Positions 1-8,562 of a DNA stretch of 64,000 nucleotides are shown in pieces. The translations under genes were made by a program, and so were the position numbers. Position 1 is the first letter of the stretch. Each line of letters starts with the position of its first letter. The DNA is from Actibacterium naphthalenivorans (GTDB taxonomy: Bacteria; Pseudomonadota; Alphaproteobacteria; Rhodobacterales; Rhodobacteraceae): assembly GCF_014196965.1 (NCBI RefSeq), contig NZ_JACIEQ010000003.1, positions 186,001 to 250,000 of the forward strand, written 5' to 3'. The notes beneath the pieces were generated by a model. It had not been told where the DNA came from. It searched no databases and saw only the letters and a list, made by a program, of their open reading frames with translations.

Positions 1-125
1 GCGCCGACTATCCGCTGATGTTCGCGGTTCTGCTGGCGCTCGCCTTCCTGGGGATCGTGCTCTACTACATCGTCGTCGTGCTGGAGAAGATCTTTGCCGG
101 CTGGGCCGAACGCGCACCCGGCTGA
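1..125 (+). CDS. ABC transporter permease, C-terminal end (partial)
   Basis: Only the last 40 codons are present, open from the left edge and ending in TGA at 123-125. The peptide begins ADYPLMFAVLL, contains one long hydrophobic helix, and ends in a short charged tail. This matches the end of inner-membrane permeases of the nitrate/sulfonate/thiamine-precursor (SsuC/ThiX-like) ABC family, where the last helix is followed by a brief cytoplasmic tail. The substrate cannot be told from this fragment. Its last 61 bases overlap the end of the convergent hydrolase gene. Confidence 0.6.
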   Translation, partial: ADYPLMFAVLLALAFLGIVLYYIVVVLEKIFAGWAERAPG

Positions 126-1078
126 TCCGTCTCGCGGGCGAGCAGGGCGGGCAGGTCCATATGCAGCGGCAGCGCCGGGTTCAGGTGATGCCCGGCCCCC
201 GGGATCAGCGCGAAATGCGCGCCGAGGGATGAATTGAGCCACCCGAACATGTCGAGCGCGCCAAGATACTGATCCACGTTGCGAAACGCCGACGGCACCG
301 GAACCACCGTGCCGACCATGGTGATGCGGGCATTCCGAACCCTTTCGATGGGGGCTTCATCCCCGCTGATCACCAGCGCGTTCAGCGCCGCCGCGATGGC
401 CAGGCAACCCTTGCTGTGGCCGGTGATCGAGCGGATCTCGCGATCCGGGTCCAGCAGGATCTCGAGCAGCGTCTGGGAATCGTCGCGCCCCTTGACCGCG
501 TCGATCGCCTCGCGCAGCCGGGGGCTGGGCGACAGCCGTGCGGCAAGATGCTGTTCCATCACGGTGGGAATCAGGCTGTGATAGGTGTGCATCACCCGGT
601 TGGCGAGGCTCAGGAAACACCAGCCGCCCACCGCCTCGGCCAGCAGATCGGCAACCCCGTTGCCCGCGACGATCGCCCCCACCGGCTCGCCGTAATGGTT
701 GGCGATGGAGCGCGCGAAGGCGGCGGCGCCGATATCGGTACTGCCGACGCCGGCGATGGCGAACCGGTTCAGCACGCACCCCCGCTCGGCGCAGAGCGCG
801 TCATGATCCTTCAGCCTGCGCACCCCCAGATCGCCCATCTCGCCCTCGGGCCAGACGCTCAGAATCGCGCCCTCGGGGCTGGCTTCCTTCAGCAGCCAGG
901 CAAGCTCGGCCCCGGTCAGCCCGGCGACGTCGTAGAACAGGTTGTCGAAAACCGAGTTCCGCTTTTCGCGAAACACCCGCACCGGCGCGGTACCGCCGGC
1001 CAGCTGTTCATGCAACGCGACAAGCATCGGCGGCGGGGGCGGAACGGCGGCGAGCATCGCCTCTTCGAAAGATTTCAT
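65..1078 (-). CDS. Putative alpha/beta-hydrolase-like protein
   Basis: A 337-residue soluble protein without a clear signal peptide. The recognisable element is GHSKG at about residues 220-224, a GxSxG nucleophile elbow as in lipases and esterases, followed by a small-residue helix. A GAGHH stretch about 80 residues later could supply the catalytic His. A proline run (residues 12-17) lies near the N-terminus. The ATG start has GAGG about seven bases upstream. Its 3' end overlaps the convergent ABC permease by 61 bases, so the true stop region is under dual coding constraint. The family is not recognised with confidence and the substrate is unknown. Confidence 0.6.
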   Translation of the reverse strand: MKSFEEAMLAAVPPPPPMLVALHEQLAGGTAPVRVFREKRNSVFDNLFYDVAGLTGAELAWLLKEASPEGAILSVWPEGEMGDLGVRRLKDHDALCAERGCVLNRFAIAGVGSTDIGAAAFARSIANHYGEPVGAIVAGNGVADLLAEAVGGWCFLSLANRVMHTYHSLIPTVMEQHLAARLSPSPRLREAIDAVKGRDDSQTLLEILLDPDREIRSITGHSKGCLAIAAALNALVISGDEAPIERVRNARITMVGTVVPVPSAFRNVDQYLGALDMFGWLNSSLGAHFALIPGAGHHLNPALPLHMDLPALLARETDQPGARSAQPAKIFSSTTTM

Positions 1079-1156
1079 GGGGGTCCTCGTGCGGCAAGGA
1101 AGGTTCGGGCCGGAGCCTAGCGCATGGCGCCCCCCGTGTCAGCCGCCGGCGGGGCC

Positions 1157-1185
1157 TTGCAAACCCGGGCCACGGCGCCTAAGTA
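1157..1185 (+). promoter_or_regulatory. Candidate promoter of the SRP RNA gene
   Basis: TTGCAA (1157-1162), a 17-base spacer, then TAAGTA (1180-1185). The predicted start falls about seven bases on, exactly where the paired 5' end of the SRP RNA begins (1193). The -35 is reasonable, the -10 is weak. Confidence 0.45.
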
Positions 1186-1192
1186 TCGCCCC

Positions 1193-1286
1193 GAGAGGTT
1201 GGCGCGGGCAGGCGCCTCGCCAACCCGGTCAGGTCCGGAAGGAAGCAGCCGTAACGAGCCCCGCTTGGGTCGTTGTCCAGCCTCTC
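1193..1286 (+). ncRNA. ffs: Small signal recognition particle RNA (4.5S type)
   Basis: The universally conserved SRP domain IV core is present: GGTCAGGTCCGGAAGGAAGC followed by AGCCGTAACGAG around 1227-1258. This loop binds the M domain of Ffh. The outer ends pair over ten bases (GAGAGGTTGG at 1193-1202 with CCAGCCTCTC at 1277-1286, one G-U), giving the long single hairpin of the about 95-nt bacterial RNA. It guides nascent membrane proteins to FtsY. Its last two bases overlap the stop codon of the convergent membrane-protein gene. The exact ends are inferred from pairing. Confidence 0.93.
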
Positions 1287-1614
1287 ACCCCATCCCCCGA
1301 AGTTGCGACCAGAGCGTGAGCGTGACCAGCCCCGCCACCATGAGCAGGGCCAGCGCCATCGGAAACAGGCGGATCCGGGCCAGGGCCGTTCCCGCCGGCA
1401 GGCCGCGCCCCGCCCTGAAGACGGCAAAGGCCAGCAGTGCCGCGAGCACCTGCCAGCCGAGGAACCCCGACACGCGGTTCAGCCCGCGGGTGAACCCGTC
1501 GCCCAGCGGCGGCGTGGTTTGATAGACCCACAGCGAATAGCTGAAAACGCCCGCCCAGAGGGCCAGCGCCAGCCAGAAGCCCCAGGCGGGGCGGGTGCCG
1601 TGTTTCACACTCAT
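1285..1614 (-). CDS. Small hypothetical membrane protein
   Basis: 109 residues with three predicted transmembrane helices (about 11-30, 52-68 and 84-103), separated by a polar segment rich in Gly/Thr/Arg. No motif identifies a function. It lies convergent to the SRP RNA and touches its 3' end, and diverges from the metallo-hydrolase gene that follows. The start at 1614 (MSVKHG) is preferred because it leaves a short cytoplasmic N-terminus before the first helix; an upstream in-frame start is unlikely. Probably a conserved Rhodobacterales inner-membrane protein. Confidence 0.6.
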   Translation of the reverse strand: MSVKHGTRPAWGFWLALALWAGVFSYSLWVYQTTPPLGDGFTRGLNRVSGFLGWQVLAALLAFAVFRAGRGLPAGTALARIRLFPMALALLMVAGLVTLTLWSQLRGMG

Positions 1615-1713
1615 GCCGCCACCCTAGCACAGCGCCCTGCCCGGTGCGACATCGCCGAGCTGTGCAGCCGCCGCTTCGCGCCCTAAGCTGGCCGGGTCAT
1701 CTGGGAGGAGACC

Positions 1714-2628
1714 ATGCGTATCATCCTGGCCATTCTGGCCCTGTCGGCCGCCGCCACGCTTGCCCGGGCCGAGGCCCCGCTTGCCGTCAGCCATGTGGCG
1801 GAAAACGCCTATGCCATCATCGGCCCCTTCGGCCAGCGCGATCCCGAAAACCTGGGCAACAACGCCAGTTTCGGGCTGATCGTCACCGAGGACGGCGCCG
1901 TGCTGATCGATGCGGGCGGCACCCGCGCCGGGGCCATGGCGCTGCACGCGGCGGTGAAAACCGTGACCGATCAGCCGGTGCGCTTTGTCATCAACACCGG
2001 CGGGCAGGATCACCGCTGGCTGGGCAACGCCTATTGGAAGGCACAAGGGGCGCGCGTCATCGCCTCGCAAGACGCGGTGGCCGATCAGACCGCCCGCGCC
2101 TCGATGCAGCTCGGTGCTTTGTCGCAACTGGTGGGCGACGCCACGGCGGGCACGGAACCCGCCTATGCCGACATCACCTTTGCCGACGACTATACTCTGG
2201 CCCTTGGCGGCACCACGCTGCGGATCATTCATCCCGGCGCCGCCCATACGCCCGGCGACAGTTTCGCCTGGCTGCCCCGTGCCTCTGTCATGTTCACCGG
2301 CGATATCGTTTATGTCGGGCGCATCCTGGGGGTGATGGAATTCTCGTCCTCGGCCGCGTGGGTCGAGAGTTTCGCGGCGATGGCCGCCTATCAGCCCGCC
2401 CATATCGTGCCCGGCCACGGCCCCGCCACCGACCTGCCCACGGCAACGCGTGACACATATGACTATCTGGTCAACCTGCGCAGCCAGATCGCGCGGCATA
2501 TCGAGGGCGGCGGCGACATCATCGGCGCGGTGGCGGTGGATCAACAGGCGTTTTCCTATCTGCTGGATTTCGACATGCTGTCGCGGCGCAACGCGCAGGA
2601 GGTGTTCAGCCAGATGGAATGGGAATAG
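1714..2628 (+). CDS. Exported metallo-beta-lactamase-fold protein with altered metal site
   Basis: 304 residues beginning with a typical Sec signal peptide (cleavage near ARA-EA, residue 20). The MBL fold is clear: LIDAG at 64-68, FVINTGGQDHRWLGN around 91-105, AAHTPGD (His178), FTGD (Asp197) and PGHGP (His about 232). In a normal family member NTHxHxDH supplies most zinc ligands. Here the aligned stretch reads NTGGQDHR, so the first His is Gly and the second Gln, while the downstream ligands remain. The family resembles SoxH-like periplasmic hydrolases. Either it binds metal differently or is not a canonical zinc hydrolase. GGGAGGAG lies just before the ATG. Confidence 0.75.
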   Translation: MRIILAILALSAAATLARAEAPLAVSHVAENAYAIIGPFGQRDPENLGNNASFGLIVTEDGAVLIDAGGTRAGAMALHAAVKTVTDQPVRFVINTGGQDHRWLGNAYWKAQGARVIASQDAVADQTARASMQLGALSQLVGDATAGTEPAYADITFADDYTLALGGTTLRIIHPGAAHTPGDSFAWLPRASVMFTGDIVYVGRILGVMEFSSSAAWVESFAAMAAYQPAHIVPGHGPATDLPTATRDTYDYLVNLRSQIARHIEGGGDIIGAVAVDQQAFSYLLDFDMLSRRNAQEVFSQMEWE

Positions 2629-2725
2629 CCGCGCATCACCGGCCTGGGCGCGAGAACCTCCTATACATTTTCGCCCAATGGCCTTATGTGCCTCCCTTCC
2701 CCGTCCGTTTCCCCGGCGCACGTAC

Positions 2726-2757
2726 GGGCATTTGTGCCCCGCCGAAAACAGCGGCGG
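2726..2757 (+). promoter_or_regulatory. Structured 5' leader of the DEAD-box helicase gene
   Basis: Two adjacent potential hairpins lie about 45-75 bases before the helicase start: GGGCA(2726-2730)/TGCCC(2735-2739), and CCGCCG(2739-2744)/CGGCGG(2752-2757) with an AAAACAG loop. They share one base, so they could exclude each other. Cold-shock helicases often have structured leaders; regulation here is only inferred. Confidence 0.3.
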
Positions 2758-2802
2758 CGCCCATTGCCCCCGGACGACGCCCCCGAAAGAGATAGTTCCG
2801 CC

Positions 2803-4839
2803 GTGATCCAAACCCTTGCCGATGCCCTCGAGAAACGCGGTTACAACAGCCTGACCCCGGTGCAACAGGCCGTGACCGACCCCGCGCTGGAGGCCGCCGA
2901 TCTGCTGGTCTCGGCCCAGACCGGATCGGGCAAGACGGTGGGCTTCGGCCTGGCCATCGCGCCCACCCTGCTGGGCGGGGCCGAGCAGTTCGGCCCGGCG
3001 GGCATGCCGCTGGCGCTGATCATCGCGCCGACCCGTGAGCTGGCGCTGCAGGTCAAGCGCGAACTGGCCTGGCTCTACGAACAGACCGGCGCGGTCGTCA
3101 CCTCCTGCGTGGGCGGGATGGACATGCGCGACGAACGCCGCGCGCTGGAACGGGGGGCGCATGTCGTCGTGGCAACCCCCGGCCGCCTGCGCGACCATAT
3201 CACGCGCGGATCGCTGGACATGTCGGGCCTGCGCGCCGTGGTGCTGGACGAGGCGGACGAGATGCTGGATCTGGGCTTTCGCGAGGACCTGGAGTTTATC
3301 CTGGGCGAGGCGCCGGAAACCCGGCGCACGCTGTTGTTTTCGGCAACCGTGCCGCGCGCCATCGCCACGCTGGCGCAGAACTATCAGAAGGACGCGGTGC
3401 GCGTCAGCACGACCGCCGAGAAGACCCAGCATGCCGATATCGAATATCGCGCGCTGAACGTTTCGCCGCGCGATGCCGAGAATGCCATCATCAATGTTCT
3501 GCGGTTCTACGAGGCGCAGAACGCCATCGTCTTTTGCAACACCCGCGCCATGGTCAACCGGCTGACCACGCGGTTTTCCAACCGGGGCTTTTCGGTGGTG
3601 GCCCTTTCGGGCGAGCTGTCGCAGAACGAACGTTCGCACGCGCTGCAGGCGATGCGCGACGGGCGGGCGCGGGTCTGCGTGGCCACCGATGTGGCCGCCC
3701 GTGGCATCGACCTGCCGAACCTCGAACTGGTGATCCATGCCGAGCTGCCGTCGAATTTCGAAACGCTGCTGCACCGTTCGGGCCGCACCGGCCGCGCCGG
3801 GCGCAAGGGCGTCAGCGCGCTGATCGTGCCGGGCCGCGCCCGCGCCAAGGCGGAGCGGTTGCTGAAGATGGCGAAGGTTGCCGCCGAATGGGGCGATGCG
3901 CCCTCTGCCGAAGCGGTGCTGGCACGCGACGAAGAGCGCCTGCTGGCCGATCCGATCTGGGCCGAGCCGATCGCCGACAGCGCGCGCGCCCTTGTCGACA
4001 CGCTTGTGGCCCTGCACAGCCCCGAACAGATCGCCGCGGCCTATGTCCGCCTCTCTCAAAGCCGCCAGTCGGCCCCCGAAGAACTGGCCGCCCCGGACGC
4101 CCCGCGCGAAACCCGCGTGCGCGAACCCTTCGGGCCCAGCACGTGGTTCTCCGTCTCTGTCGGGCGCAACCAGAAGGCCGAGGCGCGCTGGCTGTTGCCG
4201 ATGCTGTGCCGGGCCGGGAACATCACCAAGGAAGATATCGGCGCGATCCGCATTCAGCCCGATGAAACCTTCGTCGAGATCCGGGAAAGCAGCGCCGCCG
4301 CCTTTCTGGCCGTCATCGGCCCCGGGGGCAAGCTGGAGGATGGCGCCGCGCTGAAGCGGCTCGATACCGCGCCCGATCTGGCCCGCGCCCCCCGCCCCGC
4401 CCCGCGCGACCGCAAACCGCCCCGCGGAACGGACCGGCCCGAACGCGCGCCGAAGCCGCGCCACAGCAAGCCCGAGGCCGCCCCGGACGCGCCGCGCTGG
4501 GAACCCGACCAGACCCCGCCCGAGGGGATCGTGGCGCCGCCGCCAAAGCCGCGCCACCGCCCCGAGGCCCCCGGCCCCGCGCCGAAGCCGCGCGGCAAGG
4601 ACAAGCCCCAGCGCAAACCCGAGGCGAAACCGGCCACCCCGAAGCCGCCCGCGAAATCCGCGCCGGCAAAACCGCCCGCGAAGCGCTTCAAGGGAGATCC
4701 GACCGATCTTTCGAAGCGCTTCAGCCCCGATGGCAAACCGGCGAAAAGCGGCAGGCGCGCCGCTGCCGCCCCGGGCAAACCGCGCGTGGCCAAGGGCGGC
4801 AACGCCACCCCCAAGCGCGGCAAGCCGAAGCCGCGCTGA
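2803..4839 (+). CDS. DEAD-box ATP-dependent RNA helicase
   Basis: 678 residues from a GTG start at 2803, preceded by GAAAGAGA; this start places the Q-motif region (LTPVQQ) about 20 residues in, as normal. All helicase motifs are visible: AQTGSGKT 38-45, PTREL 76-80, TPGR 125-128, DEAD 149-152, SAT 180-182, IVFCNT, TDVAARGIDLP and HRSGRTGR. A DbpA/CsdA-type RNA-binding domain (about 415-520) precedes a long Pro/Lys/Arg/Ala-rich disordered tail of about 160 residues. It probably remodels structured RNA in ribosome assembly and mRNA decay, especially in the cold. It is not clearly DeaD, DbpA or RhlE, so no symbol is given. Confidence 0.92.
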   Translation: MIQTLADALEKRGYNSLTPVQQAVTDPALEAADLLVSAQTGSGKTVGFGLAIAPTLLGGAEQFGPAGMPLALIIAPTRELALQVKRELAWLYEQTGAVVTSCVGGMDMRDERRALERGAHVVVATPGRLRDHITRGSLDMSGLRAVVLDEADEMLDLGFREDLEFILGEAPETRRTLLFSATVPRAIATLAQNYQKDAVRVSTTAEKTQHADIEYRALNVSPRDAENAIINVLRFYEAQNAIVFCNTRAMVNRLTTRFSNRGFSVVALSGELSQNERSHALQAMRDGRARVCVATDVAARGIDLPNLELVIHAELPSNFETLLHRSGRTGRAGRKGVSALIVPGRARAKAERLLKMAKVAAEWGDAPSAEAVLARDEERLLADPIWAEPIADSARALVDTLVALHSPEQIAAAYVRLSQSRQSAPEELAAPDAPRETRVREPFGPSTWFSVSVGRNQKAEARWLLPMLCRAGNITKEDIGAIRIQPDETFVEIRESSAAAFLAVIGPGGKLEDGAALKRLDTAPDLARAPRPAPRDRKPPRGTDRPERAPKPRHSKPEAAPDAPRWEPDQTPPEGIVAPPPKPRHRPEAPGPAPKPRGKDKPQRKPEAKPATPKPPAKSAPAKPPAKRFKGDPTDLSKRFSPDGKPAKSGRRAAAAPGKPRVAKGGNATPKRGKPKPR

Positions 4840-4914
4840 CCGGGCGCGTCGCGGCGCTGGACGCGGGAACGGCCAGCGCCTACTCTGCGCCTTGCATCGA
4901 ATCCGAGAGGGCCC

Positions 4915-6657
4915 ATGTCCGATACGCCTGACACCGGCTACCAGGTGCTCGCCCGCAAATACCGCCCTGCCACCTTCGCCGATCTGATCGGGCAGGAGGC
5001 GATGGTGCGCACCCTGCGCAACGCCTTTGCCGCCGATCGTATCGCGCAGGCCTTCATCATGACCGGCATTCGCGGTACCGGCAAAACCACCACGGCGCGG
5101 ATCATCTCCAAGGGGATGAACTGCATCGGGTCGGATGGCACCGGCGGCCCCACGACCGATCCCTGCGGGGTATGCGAACATTGCGTGGCCATCGCCGAGG
5201 GCCGCCATGTGGATGTGATGGAGATGGACGCGGCCAGCCGCACCGGCGTGGGCGACATCCGCGAGATCATCGATTCCGTGCACTACCGGGCGGCCTCGGC
5301 ACGCTACAAGATCTACATCATCGACGAGGTTCACATGCTCTCGACCAGCGCGTTCAACGCGCTGCTCAAGACGCTGGAAGAGCCCCCCGCCCACGTCAAA
5401 TTCATCTTCGCCACCACCGAAATCCGCAAGGTGCCGGTCACTGTCCTGTCACGCTGTCAGCGGTTCGATCTGCGCCGGATCGAGCCCGAGGTGATGATCG
5501 CCCATCTGCAGGGCATCGCCGCGAAGGAGAACGCCCAGATCGCCGAAGACGCGCTGGCGCTGATCACGCGGGCCGCCGAAGGGTCGGTCCGCGATGCGAT
5601 GAGCCTGCTGGATCAGGCGATCTCCCACGGCGCCGGTGAAACCACCGCCGAGCAGGTCCGCGCCATGCTGGGCCTGGCCGACCGGGGCCGGGTGCTGGAC
5701 CTGTTCGACATGATCATGGCCGGCGACGCGGCCGGCGCGCTGAACGAGCTGTCGGCGCAATATGCCGATGGCGCCGATCCGATGGCGGTGCTGCGCGATC
5801 TGGCCGAGATCACCCATTGGGTGAGCGTGATCAAGATCACCCCCGATGCGGCCGAAGACCCGACCATCGGCCCCGACGAGCGCGCGCGCGGGCTGGCCAT
5901 GGCCGAGAAGCTGCCGATGCGGGCGATGACGCGGATGTGGCAGATGCTGCTGAAAGCGCTGGAAGAGGTGGCGCAGGCCCCCAACGCGATGATGGCCGCC
6001 GAGATGGCGGTGATCCGGCTGACCCATGTCTCGACCCTGCCCGCGCCCGAGGATCTGTTGCGCCGGTTGCAGGACGGCCCGCCGCCGCCCGGCCCCGGCC
6101 CCGCCGCACCCGCGCCCGCCCCGCAGCAGGGCGGCGCCACGGCCCTTTCCGGGGGGCGGGTCCCGGCCTCTTCGGGCGGTGGCCCGGTCGCCGCGCTGGC
6201 GCAGGCACCCGAAAACGCGCTGGCCCGGTTCGCCCGGTTCGATCAGGTGGTGGCGCTGATCCGCGCCAACCGCGACATGGTGCTGCTGGTCGAGGTGGAA
6301 ACCACCCTGCGCCTTGTCAGCTATGCCCCCGGCCGGATCGAGTTCGAACCCACCGCCGACGCCCCGCGCGATCTGGCCGCGCGGCTGGGCAGCCGCCTTC
6401 AGGCCTGGACCGGCGCCCGCTGGGCGGTGTCGGTCACCGGTACCGGCGGCGGCGCCACCATCGACGAAGAGCGCAACGCCGACAGGCTGGCGCTGGAGGC
6501 GCAGGCGAAGGAACACCCGCTGGTGCAGGCCGTTCTGCTGGCCTTTCCCGACGCGAAGATCACCGATATCAAAACCCCTGACGCCCTCGCCGAGGCCGCC
6601 GCCGCAGAGGCGCTGCCCGAGGTCGAGGATGAATGGGACCCTTTCGAGGAAGAGTGA
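4915..6657 (+). CDS. dnaX: DNA polymerase III subunits gamma and tau
   Basis: 580 residues. The clamp-loader ATPase is complete: Walker A GIRGTGKT at 51-58, zinc-binding Cys70, Cys84, Cys87 and Cys90, Walker B IIDEVH 135-140, and sensor SRCQRFDLRR. Domain III follows, then a Pro/Ala/Gly-rich linker (about 385-435) and a C-terminal domain that in tau binds the alpha subunit. DnaX loads the beta clamp and couples the two polymerases. It heads the classic dnaX-ybaB-recR block, with ybaB ten bases downstream. I see no A-rich slippery site for the E. coli type frameshift that makes gamma. A good ATG follows GAGAGGG. Confidence 0.96.
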   Translation: MSDTPDTGYQVLARKYRPATFADLIGQEAMVRTLRNAFAADRIAQAFIMTGIRGTGKTTTARIISKGMNCIGSDGTGGPTTDPCGVCEHCVAIAEGRHVDVMEMDAASRTGVGDIREIIDSVHYRAASARYKIYIIDEVHMLSTSAFNALLKTLEEPPAHVKFIFATTEIRKVPVTVLSRCQRFDLRRIEPEVMIAHLQGIAAKENAQIAEDALALITRAAEGSVRDAMSLLDQAISHGAGETTAEQVRAMLGLADRGRVLDLFDMIMAGDAAGALNELSAQYADGADPMAVLRDLAEITHWVSVIKITPDAAEDPTIGPDERARGLAMAEKLPMRAMTRMWQMLLKALEEVAQAPNAMMAAEMAVIRLTHVSTLPAPEDLLRRLQDGPPPPGPGPAAPAPAPQQGGATALSGGRVPASSGGGPVAALAQAPENALARFARFDQVVALIRANRDMVLLVEVETTLRLVSYAPGRIEFEPTADAPRDLAARLGSRLQAWTGARWAVSVTGTGGGATIDEERNADRLALEAQAKEHPLVQAVLLAFPDAKITDIKTPDALAEAAAAEALPEVEDEWDPFEEE

Positions 6658-6667
6658 GGAGAGAACA

Positions 6668-7012
6668 ATGTTCAAAGGACTCGGCGGGCTTGGCGATATG
6701 ACCAAGATGATGAAAGCCGCCCAGGAAATGCAGACCAAGATGGCGACGATGCAGGAAGACCTGCACAGCATCCATGTGATCGGCGAAAGCGGGGCCGGGC
6801 TGGTCAAGGCCGTGGCCACCGCCAAGGGCGAGCTGCTGAGCCTGGACATCGACCCATCGATCTTTTCGGGCGATGACAAGGAGGTGGTCGAAGACCTGAT
6901 CCTGGCCGCCGTGAAAGACGCCCAGTCCAAGGCCAGCGACCGCGCCAAGGAAGAGATGGGCAAGATCACCGAAGCGCTCGGCCTGCCGGCGGACATGAAG
7001 CTTCCGTTCTGA
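6668..7012 (+). CDS. YbaB/EbfC family nucleoid-associated protein
   Basis: 114 residues starting MFKGLGGLGDM, preceded by GAGGAGAG. The N-terminal half is a long helix (MTKMMKAAQEMQTKMATMQEDL) and the second half carries the typical VVEDLILAAVKDAQ segment. These small dimers bind DNA as tweezers and are almost always encoded between dnaX and recR, as here. The gene is 10 bases after dnaX and 6 before recR, so the three are very likely co-transcribed. A link to DNA repair or replication restart is inferred from the neighbourhood. Confidence 0.95.
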   Translation: MFKGLGGLGDMTKMMKAAQEMQTKMATMQEDLHSIHVIGESGAGLVKAVATAKGELLSLDIDPSIFSGDDKEVVEDLILAAVKDAQSKASDRAKEEMGKITEALGLPADMKLPF

Positions 7013-7018
7013 CCGCGC

Positions 7019-7621
7019 ATGACAGATAACGCCACCCGCGACATCGAAGAGCTGATCGGGATGATGGCCCGTCTGCCGGGGCTCGGGCCCCGGTCGGCGC
7101 GGCGCGCGGTGCTGCATCTGATCAAGAAGCGCGCGCTGTTGATGATGCCGCTGGCCGAAGCCATGCAGCAGGTCGCCGCCACCGCGCGCGAGTGTCTGGC
7201 CTGCGGCAACATCGGCACCAGTGACATCTGCGACATCTGCAGCAGCGAAAAACGCGCCACCGGCGAGATTTGCGTGGTCGAGGATGTGGCCGACCTGTGG
7301 GCGATGGAACGCGGCGCGTCATTCCGCGGGCGCTATCACGTGCTGGGCGGCACCCTTTCCGCGCTGGATGCCATCGGCCCCGAGGAATTGCGCATCCCCA
7401 AACTGCTCGACAGGGTGCGCGCCGAGGGCGTGACCGAGGTGATCCTTGCGCTGAACGCCACGGTGGATGGCCAGACCACCGCCCATTACATCGCCGAACA
7501 GCTCGAGGGCACGGGGGTTTCCGTCACCTCTCTGGCGCAGGGTGTTCCGATCGGCGGAGAGCTGGACTATCTCGACGATGGCACCATCACCGCCGCGCTG
7601 AAGGCGCGCAAGCGGTTCTGA
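7019..7621 (+). CDS. recR: Recombination mediator protein RecR
   Basis: 200 residues, normal for the family. The N-terminal helix-hairpin-helix ([13 protein letters not shown], 17-29) is followed by a four-cysteine zinc finger (Cys59, Cys62, Cys71, Cys74) and a Toprim domain beginning [13 protein letters not shown]. The C-terminal Walker-like part reads [15 protein letters not shown]. RecR acts with RecO to load RecA on gapped DNA coated by SSB. It is the third gene of the dnaX-ybaB-recR block and is followed by a good intrinsic terminator. Confidence 0.97.
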   Translation: MTDNATRDIEELIGMMARLPGLGPRSARRAVLHLIKKRALLMMPLAEAMQQVAATARECLACGNIGTSDICDICSSEKRATGEICVVEDVADLWAMERGASFRGRYHVLGGTLSALDAIGPEELRIPKLLDRVRAEGVTEVILALNATVDGQTTAHYIAEQLEGTGVSVTSLAQGVPIGGELDYLDDGTITAALKARKRF

Positions 7622-7637
7622 CCCGACCGGATGTGAA

Positions 7638-7665
7638 AAAGGCCCCGCCAGACGGCCGGGCCTTT
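7638..7665 (+). terminator. Intrinsic terminator after recR (also faces trcR)
   Basis: AAAGGCCC (7638-7645) pairs with GGGCCTTT (7658-7665), with an inner GCC/GGC pair, followed by GTGTT. The A-run before the stem makes it usable from the opposite strand for the convergent trcR gene. Confidence 0.8.
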
Positions 7666-7693
7666 GTGTTAACGGCGGGCGAAAACGAGGATA

Positions 7694-8437
7694 TCAATCC
7701 TCGTCTTCATCCTCGTCATTGTCGGGCAGGTTGAAGAAGCTGTCGGCGTCCGGCACCGGCTCTTCCTTCTCGTCCTCGGCGTCGTTGGAGAGCGAGAATG
7801 TCTCGAGCCCGGAAATCGCGGTGGGCAGCTTCGGCTCGGGCTCCATGCCCAGCGACTGTTCGGTCGAGACCAGCTTGCGCCGCTCGTCATCGCTCATCAC
7901 TGCGCCTTCGGCGGCCTTCTTGGCGGCGGCCTTTTGCACAATCGCATCCAGTTCGGACTGTTTGCACAGGCCCAGCGCCACCGGGTCGATCGGCTGGATG
8001 TTGGCGATGTTCCAATGGGTGCGCTCGCGGATCGCCTGGATCGTCGGCTTGGTCGTGCCCACCAGCTTGGAGATCTGGCCATCGCTCAGTTCGGGGTGGA
8101 ATTTCACCAGCCACAGGATCGAGGCCGGGCGGTCCTGCCGCTTGGACAGCGGCGTATAACGCGGCCCGCGGCGCTTTTCCTCGCCCACGGCCGAGGGGTT
8201 GAACTTCAGCCGCAGGTTATGGGCCGGGTCCGCCTCGGCCTTGTCGATCTCTTCCTGCACGAGCTGATTGTTGGCGATCGGGTCAAAGCCCTTCACCCCG
8301 GCCGCGACATCGCCATCGGCGATGCCCTGCACCTCGAGCTCATGCAGACCGCAGAATTCGGCGATCTGCCGGAAGGTCAGCGTTGTGTTATCCACCAGCC
8401 ACACGGCAGTGGCCTTCGCCATGATCGGTTTGTCCAT
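7694..8437 (-). CDS. trcR: Cell cycle transcriptional regulator TrcR (DUF1013)
   Basis: 247 residues. The N-terminus (KATAVWLVDNTTLTFRQIAEFC) is the hallmark of the DUF1013 family, found in nearly all alphaproteobacteria; a second HTH-like segment is LSDGQISKLVGTTKPTIQAIRER near 112-134. The C-terminus is strongly acidic. TrcR is described as a regulator that works with RNA polymerase in the alphaproteobacterial cell cycle. AAGGAG stands just before the ATG. The gene is convergent with recR across a shared terminator, and divergent from the RNase T2 gene. Confidence 0.9.
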   Translation of the reverse strand: MDKPIMAKATAVWLVDNTTLTFRQIAEFCGLHELEVQGIADGDVAAGVKGFDPIANNQLVQEEIDKAEADPAHNLRLKFNPSAVGEEKRRGPRYTPLSKRQDRPASILWLVKFHPELSDGQISKLVGTTKPTIQAIRERTHWNIANIQPIDPVALGLCKQSELDAIVQKAAAKKAAEGAVMSDDERRKLVSTEQSLGMEPEPKLPTAISGLETFSLSNDAEDEKEEPVPDADSFFNLPDNDEDEDED

Positions 8438-8562
8438 GGGCCTACTCCTTTACACAAATCTCTCCCGCGCCGGGAAAACGGCTGGTCCGGCTGGACCTTA
8501 TCCTCGTTTTCGGGGAGGTTTGGCCCGTATATAGTCACCCCTGCCCGCGGAGAAAAGAGAAA

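Noticed and set aside
1624-5394. A very long open frame on the minus strand across the MBL, helicase and dnaX genes
   Set aside because: It is the antisense shadow of three strongly recognised plus-strand genes in GC-rich DNA. Its peptide is low-complexity and Arg/Gly/Ala-rich.
4915-6657. Programmed frameshift in dnaX
   Set aside because: No A-run slippery heptamer with a downstream stem was visible.
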